Positions 5,937 through 11,520 of a DNA stretch of 11,520 nt are shown here, piece after piece (position 1 is the stretch's first letter; every line of letters begins with the position of its first letter). The position numbers were made by a program, and so were the translations under genes. The stretch lies in the NCBI GenBank assembly GCA_016280525.1, contig JAEEGW010000170.1, positions 1 to 11,520 on the forward strand. Direction: 5' to 3'. This DNA is from Clostridiales bacterium (GTDB taxonomy: Bacteria; Bacillota; Clostridia; Oscillospirales; CAG-272). The notes below the pieces were generated by a model. That model searched no databases and was not told the DNA's origin. It saw only the letters and a list, made by a program, of their open reading frames with translations.

Positions 5937-8425
5937 CAGTCGTTATTTTCTTCTTCCGTCTGTGTTTCTTCCCCGTCTTCGTCACGCTTGATGCACGTGA
6001 AGTTGACTATTCTCTCGCCGGGTTTGGGCGTCATGACTCTTACGCCGGACGCCGATCTGCCCGTGACTCTTATCTCGTCAGCGCGGAAGCGTATCACCGT
6101 GCCGCCGCTTGATATCATCATCACGTCGTCGTCCTCGGCAACGGCGGAAATACCCGCCAAAAGTCCGGTCTTTTCGGTTATGTTGTGGCACTTCATGCCC
6201 TTGCCGCCTCTGCCGTGTACGGAATACTCATCAAACGGGGTGCGTTTGCCGAGGCCGTTTTCGGTCATGGTGGCAAGCATCTTGCCCTCTTCCACAACGG
6301 CGGAGCCGCATATCTCGTCGCCCTCGGCAAGTCTCATGCCGCGGACGCCCGCCGCCGTTCTTCCCATGGAGCGGACGTGCTTTTCGTCAAAGCAGACGCA
6401 CAGACCGCTTCTGCTCGCGACTATAATATGATCGTCGCCGGTCGTCAGATGTACGGACAGCAGCTCGTTGCCCTCGTCAAGCGTGAGCGCGCGTTTGCCT
6501 ATCTTCCTCTGATATTCAAACTCGGACAACGGAGTTTTCTTCACGGTTCCGTTCTTCGTGACCATGAACAGATATCCGCCCTGCGCGAAATCCGTGATCG
6601 GGAAAAACGCCGTTATCTTTTCGTCTTTATCCACCTCAAGCATGTTCACGACGTTCGTGCCCTTGGCGTTCGCGCCGGCTTCGGTTATATTATACGCCTT
6701 TTTAACGAAAACCTTACCGGTGTTCGTGAAAAACATTATGTGGTCGTGCGTGCCGGATACGACTACGCGCTCAACAAAGTCTTCGTCCTTCGTCGCGGTG
6801 CCGCGGTTGCCCTTGCCGCCGCGTCTCTGGGCGTTGTATTCGGACAAAGGTCTTCTCTTGAAGTAGCCGGCGTGCGTCATGGTTATGACGCAGGTGCTGC
6901 GTTCTATCAGGTCTTCGTCAAGTATCTCGTCCTCGTCCTCTTCTATCGCCGTTCTTCTCGCGTCGCCGAATTTGTCTCTTATCTCTATAAGCTCCGTCTT
7001 TATTATTTCAAGAACTTTGCTCTCGTCCGCAAGTATGCCTTCAAGCTCTTCTATGCGCGCGATAAGCTTGTCAAGCTCTTCTTCTATCTTTATCGTTTCA
7101 AGGTTGGACAGACGGCCGAGCTGCATTTCGACTATCGCCTGCGCCTGTACGTCGTCAAGCCCGAAAGCCGCCATCAGCTGTTCTTTTGCGTCCGGTATGG
7201 ATTTTGACGCGCGGATTATCTTTATGACCGCGTCGATATTCAGTATAGCTATCTTCAAGCCCTCTAATATATGCGCTCTCTTCTTTGCACGGTCAAGCTC
7301 GAATTCCGTTCTTCTTCTGATTATCTCTTCCTGATAATCGATATAATACGACAGAATATCTTTTAAGCCGAGCACCTTCGGCTCGCCGTTTACGAGCATG
7401 AGCATATTTATCGCGCACGTGTCCTGCAGCTGCGTGTATCTGTAAAGCTGATTCAAAAGCACCTGCGGATTGACGTCGCGGCGGTATTCAATGACTATCC
7501 TCATGCCTTTTCTGTCGTCGGACTCGTCGCGCAGGGCGGTAATGCCCTCTATGCGCTTTGCTTTGACGTGTTCGGCAATATTTTCAACAAGCATCGCCTT
7601 GTTTACCTGGTACGGTATCTCGTAGACTTCTATCCTGTGCTTGTTCTCTATTATCTCGCATTTTGCGCGCACGCTTATCTTGCCTCTGCCGGTCATATAA
7701 GCGCGCTTGATGCCGGACGTACCGTGTATCGTCGCGTACGTCGGGAAATCCGGGCCTTTTATGAACTGCATAAGCTCGTCGACCGACGCGTCCGGGTTGT
7801 CTATGAGATAGACCGTGCCGTCTATGACCTCGGTCATGTTGTGCGGCGGTATGTTCGTCGCCATACCGACGGCTATACCGACGGAGCCGTTGACCAGAAC
7901 GTTCGGAAAACGCGACGGCAAGACCGTCGGCTCCTTTAACGTGTTGTCGAAGTTAGGCGTAAAATCTATAACGTTTTTGTCAATATCGGCAAGCATCTCG
8001 TTTGAGAGCTTTTCGAGCCTCGCCTCGGTATAACGGTACGCGGCAGCGCCGTCGCCGTCAACGTTGCCGAAGTTGCCCTGGCCGAAAACGAGCGGATAGC
8101 GCAGCGAAAACGGCTGGGCGAGACGCACCATCGCGTCGTATACGGAGCTGTCGCCGTGCGGATGGTATGAACCGAGCACGTCGCCGACCACCTTCGCGGA
8201 CTTTACCGTGGGCCTGTCGTACGTATAATTTTTCTCATACATAGAATACAGGATACGGCGGTGAACGGGTTTCAGACCGTCGCGCACGTCCGGCAAAGCC
8301 CTGTCCACGATAACGGACATGGCGTATTCAAGGAAGGATTTTCTCACTTCCTTTTCAATTATGGTTTCAACTATTTTCTGGTTCGGAAATTCAATGCTTT
8401 CCGTATTGTCGTAATTCTTCTTCAC
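5936..8425 (-). CDS. gyrA: DNA gyrase subunit A
   Basis: GyrA is the breakage-reunion and DNA-wrapping subunit of gyrase (A2B2), which introduces negative supercoils using ATP hydrolysed by GyrB. The 829-residue frame is full length. Seen: the winged-helix domain with RALPDVRDGLKPVHRR (42-57), quinolone region HPHGDSSVYD (88-97) in which S93 and D97 match E. coli S83 and D87 (no classical resistance change), and catalytic Y132 in RYTEARL. The GyrA-box QRRGGKG at 533-539 separates it from topoisomerase IV ParC, and six beta-pinwheel blades follow. The tail after about residue 812 is strongly acidic. The start codon is GTG (8425-8423), preceded by AAAGGCGGA ending six bases upstream; no better start is visible. 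It follows gyrB after a 166-base repeat region and ends overlapping the next ORF. Confidence 0.97.
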   Translation of the reverse strand: MKKNYDNTESIEFPNQKIVETIIEKEVRKSFLEYAMSVIVDRALPDVRDGLKPVHRRILYSMYEKNYTYDRPTVKSAKVVGDVLGSYHPHGDSSVYDAMVRLAQPFSLRYPLVFGQGNFGNVDGDGAAAYRYTEARLEKLSNEMLADIDKNVIDFTPNFDNTLKEPTVLPSRFPNVLVNGSVGIAVGMATNIPPHNMTEVIDGTVYLIDNPDASVDELMQFIKGPDFPTYATIHGTSGIKRAYMTGRGKISVRAKCEIIENKHRIEVYEIPYQVNKAMLVENIAEHVKAKRIEGITALRDESDDRKGMRIVIEYRRDVNPQVLLNQLYRYTQLQDTCAINMLMLVNGEPKVLGLKDILSYYIDYQEEIIRRRTEFELDRAKKRAHILEGLKIAILNIDAVIKIIRASKSIPDAKEQLMAAFGLDDVQAQAIVEMQLGRLSNLETIKIEEELDKLIARIEELEGILADESKVLEIIKTELIEIRDKFGDARRTAIEEDEDEILDEDLIERSTCVITMTHAGYFKRRPLSEYNAQRRGGKGNRGTATKDEDFVERVVVSGTHDHIMFFTNTGKVFVKKAYNITEAGANAKGTNVVNMLEVDKDEKITAFFPITDFAQGGYLFMVTKNGTVKKTPLSEFEYQRKIGKRALTLDEGNELLSVHLTTGDDHIIVASRSGLCVCFDEKHVRSMGRTAAGVRGMRLAEGDEICGSAVVEEGKMLATMTENGLGKRTPFDEYSVHGRGGKGMKCHNITEKTGLLAGISAVAEDDDVMMISSGGTVIRFRADEIRVTGRSASGVRVMTPKPGERIVNFTCIKRDEDGEETQTEEENND

Positions 8426-8461
8426 GGTTATTCCGCCTTTTAAGTTTAAAAATTTCAGTAG

Positions 8462-8481
8462 GGCGGGGACTTGTTCCCGCC
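8462..8481. repeat. GC stem-loop upstream of gyrA
   Basis: GGCGGGGAC (8462-8470) and GTTCCCGCC (8473-8481) are near-perfect arms (one G-T pair). On the minus strand the hairpin is followed by CCCTACTG, close to the CCCTACAG edge of the 4560-4696 cassettes but in the opposite orientation. TTTTT appears only about nine bases later, too far for a normal intrinsic terminator. Confidence 0.65.
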
Positions 8482-8482
8482 G

Positions 8483-8517
8483 CCGTCATTCGCGCCCCCT
8501 CATTCGTAGAATGACGG
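8483..8517. repeat. Nine-pair inverted repeat in the gyrB-gyrA gap
   Basis: CCGTCATTC (8483-8491) is the exact reverse complement of GAATGACGG (8509-8517), with a 17-base loop. It lies directly beside the 8462-8481 hairpin, and neither flank has a T-run. It looks like part of a dispersed palindromic repeat. Confidence 0.7.
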
Positions 8518-8553
8518 GAGGGGTAAGGGGGGTATGGGGGAATTGAGGGTGGG
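8516..8553 (+). other. G-run tract with G-quadruplex potential
   Basis: On the plus strand, G runs at 8516-8518, 8520-8523, 8527-8532 and 8536-8540 are separated by A, TAA and TAT, followed by GGG at 8547-8549 and 8551-8553. This meets the usual four-run, short-loop G4 pattern. The G-rich strand is the template strand for gyrA. A seven-pair stem, 8534-8540 with 8558-8564, competes with it. Confidence 0.6.
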
Positions 8554-8561
8554 CACTCCCC

Positions 8562-8593
8562 CATTCTTAATTCTTAATTCTGAATTCTTAATT
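8562..8593. repeat. Heptamer array at the end of gyrB
   Basis: CATT followed by CTTAATT, CTTAATT, CTGAATT, CTTAATT on the plus strand, identical over 32 bases to 4527-4558. The gyrB TAA (8594-8592) overlaps its last two bases, so on the mRNA the array begins at the stop codon. Confidence 0.9.
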
Positions 8594-10517
8594 ATACGTC
8601 TATATTCTCAACAAACTTCGCGTTCTGCTCTATGAACTCGCGTCTCGGATCGACTTTGTCGCCCATAAGCGCGGAGAATATCTCGTCGCACTGCATGGCG
8701 TCCTCTATCGTCATCCTCACTATCGTTCTGTTCGCCGGGTCCATCGTCGTTTCCCAGAGCTGGCTGTTTGACATTTCGCCTAAACCTTTATATCTGTCAA
8801 CGCGTCCGGCACCGCCTATTTCCGCAATTATCCTGTCTCTGTCATCGTCGTTATAGGCGTAATATATATTTTTACCTTTTACAATCTTGTAAAGCGGAGG
8901 CATTGCGGAATATACGCGCCCTTCTTCAATTAGCCCGCGCATGAAGCGGTAGAAGAACGTTAAAAGCAGTATCCTTATATGCGAGCCGTCCACGTCGGCA
9001 TCCGCCATTATGATTATCTTGCCGTATCTTAACTTGTTTATATCAAAATCCGGGCCTATTCCGCAGCCGAGCGCCTGTATAATGGGCAGAACGGACTGGT
9101 TTGCGTAAACTTTGTCAAGCCTTGACTTCTCAACGTTTAAGATCTTGCCGCGCAGCGGGAGTATCGCCTGGAATCTGCTGTCTCTGCCGCCTTTCGCGGA
9201 GCCTCCTGCGGAGTCACCCTCTACAAGGAACAACTCCGTGAGCTCCACGGAACGCTCGTGGCAGTCCGCTAATTTTCCGGGCAGCGAGAAGTTTTCAAGC
9301 GCGCCTTTTCTGTTTCTGCTCTCGTCTCTTGCCTGTCTCGCCCTCTCGGACGCGCATTTTTCCTCGTAAATCTTATCAATTATAAGCCGCGCCGTGTCCG
9401 GATTTTCCTCAAAGAATTCTTCTAACTTTGTAGATACTATGTTGTTTACGAAAGTTCTTACCTCGGAGTTGCCGAGCTTTGCTTTCGTCTGGGACTCAAA
9501 CTGTGCGTCGGGCAGCTTTACGGAAATAACGGCGGTAAGACCGGAGCGGACGTCAGAACCGTCAAACACGTCCTTGTCGTTGTCTTTTAACACCTTTATT
9601 TTCTTCGCGTACTGCGTCGTCACTTTTGTTAACGCCGTTTTGAAGCCCGTTTCGTGCATACCTCCGTCTATCGTCGCCATGTTGTTTGCAAAGCTTATTA
9701 TCATTTCGTCGTATGCGGTGTTGTACTGCATTGCGATCTCGGCTGTCATATCGCCCTTCTGACCTTTGATGTAAATTATATCGTCATGGAGCATATCGCA
9801 GTGTTTTCTTTCGTTTATATACTCTACGTACGATTTAAGACCGCCCTCGTAGTGCAGCGTCTCGGACAAAGGCTCCTCGTGGCGCAGGTCTGTCACTATT
9901 ATTTTTATGCCCGCGTTCAAAAACGCCTGCTCGCGCATACGTTTAAGTATCTTTTCATAATCGAATACAACGTCTTCAAATATAGTCGCGTCCGGCTTGA
10001 AGCGGACGTACAGACCGTGCTCTTCTCCGCAGTCGCCTATTTCTTTGAAGTCGCGCGCGACCTCGCCGCGCTCGAAACGCTCGGTCGAGAGCTTGCCGCC
10101 GTGGCGGTTTTCCACCTCCATCCATTCGGACAGAGCGTTAACGACCGATGCGCCGACGCCGTGCAGACCGCCGGATATCTTATATCCGCCGCCGCCGAAT
10201 TTGCCGCCCGCGTGAAGCACCGTGAAAACGACCTCCAGCGTGGGTCTGCCCGTATCCGCGTTTATACCGGCCGGTATGCCGCGCCCGTTGTCGCGCACGG
10301 AAAGCGAACCGTCCTTATAGATATTCACTTCAACGGTGTCGCAGAAGCCCGCCATCGCCTCGTCAATGGAGTTGTCCACTATTTCGTTTACAAGGTGATG
10401 AAGACCGTTCGTCGACGTGGTGCCTATATACATACCGGGGCGGACGCGTACCGCCTCCAGTCCTTTAAGCACCTGTATTTGTTCTTCGTTGTACTCGTTT
10501 AAATTAGGTTCCGTCAT
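8592..10517 (-). CDS. gyrB: DNA gyrase subunit B
   Basis: GyrB is the ATPase subunit that drives strand passage by GyrA. The 641-residue length is typical of Bacillota GyrB, which lacks the insert of the enterobacterial protein. Seen: GHKL ATPase elements NEIVDNSIDEA (E45 as general base, N49 for Mg-ATP), D76 in DNGRGIP, and the GGKFGGGGYKISGGLHGVGAS lid region (104-124). The TOPRIM domain has EGDSAGGSAKGGRDSRFQ (423-440), PLRGKIL (454-460) and DADVDGSH (506-513, metal ligands), and the C-terminal YKGLGEMS region (576-583) binds GyrA and DNA. The ATG at 10517 is 17 bases after remB, with only a weak GGA 9 bases upstream. The QALGCGIG motif fits GyrB; the neighbouring gyrA, with its GyrA-box, rules out ParE. 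Confidence 0.97.
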   Translation of the reverse strand: MTEPNLNEYNEEQIQVLKGLEAVRVRPGMYIGTTSTNGLHHLVNEIVDNSIDEAMAGFCDTVEVNIYKDGSLSVRDNGRGIPAGINADTGRPTLEVVFTVLHAGGKFGGGGYKISGGLHGVGASVVNALSEWMEVENRHGGKLSTERFERGEVARDFKEIGDCGEEHGLYVRFKPDATIFEDVVFDYEKILKRMREQAFLNAGIKIIVTDLRHEEPLSETLHYEGGLKSYVEYINERKHCDMLHDDIIYIKGQKGDMTAEIAMQYNTAYDEMIISFANNMATIDGGMHETGFKTALTKVTTQYAKKIKVLKDNDKDVFDGSDVRSGLTAVISVKLPDAQFESQTKAKLGNSEVRTFVNNIVSTKLEEFFEENPDTARLIIDKIYEEKCASERARQARDESRNRKGALENFSLPGKLADCHERSVELTELFLVEGDSAGGSAKGGRDSRFQAILPLRGKILNVEKSRLDKVYANQSVLPIIQALGCGIGPDFDINKLRYGKIIIMADADVDGSHIRILLLTFFYRFMRGLIEEGRVYSAMPPLYKIVKGKNIYYAYNDDDRDRIIAEIGGAGRVDRYKGLGEMSNSQLWETTMDPANRTIVRMTIEDAMQCDEIFSALMGDKVDPRREFIEQNAKFVENIDV

Positions 10518-10534
10518 TTTCTTATTCCGTTTCT

Positions 10535-10774
10535 TTATAAAATTCTTCCGAGCAGCGTCTGTGATGAAAGCTGCGTCAGATATACGTTTCCGTCTTCCGT
10601 TAATATAAACGCTTTAGGCAGCTCGCTCGTAACGTTTATGAGCCGCCCCTCCTTTTCCGCACACCGCAGAAAATCAAGCGTGTCTTTGTTTTGTGAGGCG
10701 TAGTCCAGATCGAACACGGCGACGATCTTCTTCGTCATTATTACCGTGTCGGCTCCGGCGTGAAGATACATCAT
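10535..10774 (-). CDS. remB: DUF370 / RemB-family regulatory protein
   Basis: A 79-residue protein matching RemB (YaaB), encoded between recF and gyrB in Bacillus subtilis and many other Bacillota. RemB is a paralogue of RemA, a small DNA-binding protein that forms rings and activates biofilm-matrix and osmoprotection genes; RemB was also linked to matrix production. Seen: the YLHAG start, the FDLD block (17-20), and the conserved C-terminal KAFILTEDGNVYLTQLSSQTLLGR run (about 54-77). I use the first of two adjacent Met codons, at 10774, because GGAGG on the minus strand ends 9 bases upstream of it. That ATG overlaps the recF TGA (ATGA), indicating coupling with recF. Whether this organism makes a comparable matrix cannot be told from here. 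Confidence 0.9.
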   Translation of the reverse strand: MMYLHAGADTVIMTKKIVAVFDLDYASQNKDTLDFLRCAEKEGRLINVTSELPKAFILTEDGNVYLTQLSSQTLLGRIL

Positions 10775-11520
10775 ATCAGTACGCCTCCGTTCTTCATGGT
10801 TATAACGTTGTCAAACTTTTTGTTGTTTTTCATATTGCAGGAGGTTATTATTATCTGTCTTTGCTTCAGCTGCGACATGAAAAACGTATTTCTTTTGCTG
10901 TCAAGCTCGCCCGATATGTCGTCAAGCAGATATACGGGGTATTCGCCCGAAATATCGGCGGAAATATCGCCTTCCGCTAATTTCAAGGCTATCGCCAGAC
11001 TTCTCTGCTGTCCCTGCGAGCAGTATTTTCTTGAAGAATAGCCGTTTAGTTTAATATCTATATCGTCCTTCTGCGGGCCGTACAGCGAGCCTTTGAAGTT
11101 GATCTCACGAGCTATATTCTCCGTAAATTTCTTTAAATACAGCTCTTCTATCAGTTTTTCGTCGCTTAACGCCTCGTCGCTGTCCGTTACGCAGCACTCG
11201 TATTCCGTATCCGCGTTTTCCACGCCCGCCGTCATCTGCTCAAAATATGAGGCGACGTATTTTTTAAGTCTTTCGCAGTATTCTTTGCGCAGAGCCGTTA
11301 TGGACGCGGCGACCGGCGCCATCTGCTCGGCAAGCGTCTCAAACAGAATTTCCGTCTCTTTTTCTTCCGCGCGCCTGTCTTTCAAAAGCGCGTTCCGCTC
11401 CGCGAGTAAAAGATTGTACTTTTTTAGCTGTACTATATATTTCGGGTTTATCTGCGATAACGCTATATCCAAAAACAGTCTTCGATCCGACGCGGAGCTT
11501 TTTATAAGCGACAGATGATC
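10771..11520 (-). CDS. recF: DNA replication and repair protein RecF (C-terminal part)
   Basis: RecF is an SMC-like ABC ATPase that, with RecO and RecR, loads RecA at single-strand gaps. The frame is open to the right edge, so the first third, including Walker A, lies outside; 249 codons are visible. The fragment begins DHLSLIK..., the arm region typical of RecF (RRLFLDIALSQINPKY). The TTG at 11472 is an internal Leu, not a start. Counting from 11520: GPQKDDI at about 148-154 (usually GPHRDD), ABC signature SQGQQRS (168-174), and Walker B with D-loop YLLDDISGELD (197-207). The C-terminus ends at TGA overlapping remB (ATGA). Position between the expected dnaN side and remB-gyrB-gyrA confirms the assignment. 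Confidence 0.95.
   Translation of the reverse strand, partial: DHLSLIKSSASDRRLFLDIALSQINPKYIVQLKKYNLLLAERNALLKDRRAEEKETEILFETLAEQMAPVAASITALRKEYCERLKKYVASYFEQMTAGVENADTEYECCVTDSDEALSDEKLIEELYLKKFTENIAREINFKGSLYGPQKDDIDIKLNGYSSRKYCSQGQQRSLAIALKLAEGDISADISGEYPVYLLDDISGELDSKRNTFFMSQLKQRQIIITSCNMKNNKKFDNVITMKNGGVLI

Noticed and set aside
6185..7207. 340-codon open frame on the plus strand
   Set aside because: It lies wholly antisense to gyrA, whose frame is full length with all motifs intact. The product is low-complexity, Arg/Tyr/Val-rich and matches no family; it is a GC-driven shadow.
6010..8160. Quinolone-resistance change in GyrA
   Set aside because: S93 and D97, equivalent to E. coli S83 and D87, are the susceptible-type residues. 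Ser at the A84-equivalent position is common natural variation.
8440..8481. Intrinsic terminator between gyrB and gyrA
   Set aside because: The hairpin is present, but the TTTTT run begins about nine bases after the stem on the minus strand, so it does not fit the stem-then-U-tract pattern.
9654..10502. 282-codon open frame on the plus strand
   Set aside because: It is antisense to the gyrB ATPase domain. The coding evidence is entirely on the minus strand.

Overview
The window is a gene-dense bacterial segment in which every gene lies on the minus strand, so transcription runs from position 11520 towards 1. Gene families, gene order (recF-remB-gyrB-gyrA), short-form GyrB, the RemB and YlbF/YmcA families and GGAGG-type ribosome binding sites point to a Bacillota (Firmicutes) bacterium, most likely a class Clostridia member with GC-leaning coding sequence. 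The GC-rich stem-loop repeats between genes resemble those of uncultured gut Clostridia; that placement is inference, not proof.

Right half, in transcription order: the C-terminal part of recF (runs off the right edge), remB (ATGA overlap with recF), gyrB (17 bases later), a 166-base repeat-filled gap, then gyrA, which starts at GTG. This is the right arm of the conserved dnaA-dnaN-recF-gyrB-gyrA replication-origin cluster, so oriC probably lies beyond the right edge. The middle holds a single-pass membrane protein with a Thr/Glu-rich stalk and WG-repeat-like C-terminus, whose start codon overlaps the gyrA stop (TGATG).

Left half: a 168-base composite repeat region, then miaB, a YlbF/YmcA (RicA-like) protein with a four-cysteine tail joined to miaB by ATGA, a 138-base repeat gap, mutS, and in the last 17 bases the apparent start of mutL. 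The miaB-ymcA-mutS-mutL order is the Bacillota tRNA-thiolation/mismatch-repair neighbourhood, here fused directly to the gyrase operon.

The genes are core housekeeping: recombination repair (RecF), supercoiling (GyrAB), tRNA modification (MiaB), RNA-processing/developmental accessory (YlbF family), mismatch repair (MutS/MutL). No phage, transposase, CRISPR, defence or biosynthetic system is visible. The unusual content is between the genes. Each of the three gaps over 100 bases carries a four-unit array of a 7-base repeat (CTTAATT/CTGAATT), together with G/C hairpin cassettes; tightly joined genes have none. One 32-base array copy is identical in the gyrB-gyrA gap and at the miaB start, where it supplies the miaB ATG. 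A second heptamer family (NTTCACT) forms an inverted repeat just upstream of mutS. No canonical intrinsic terminator is visible.
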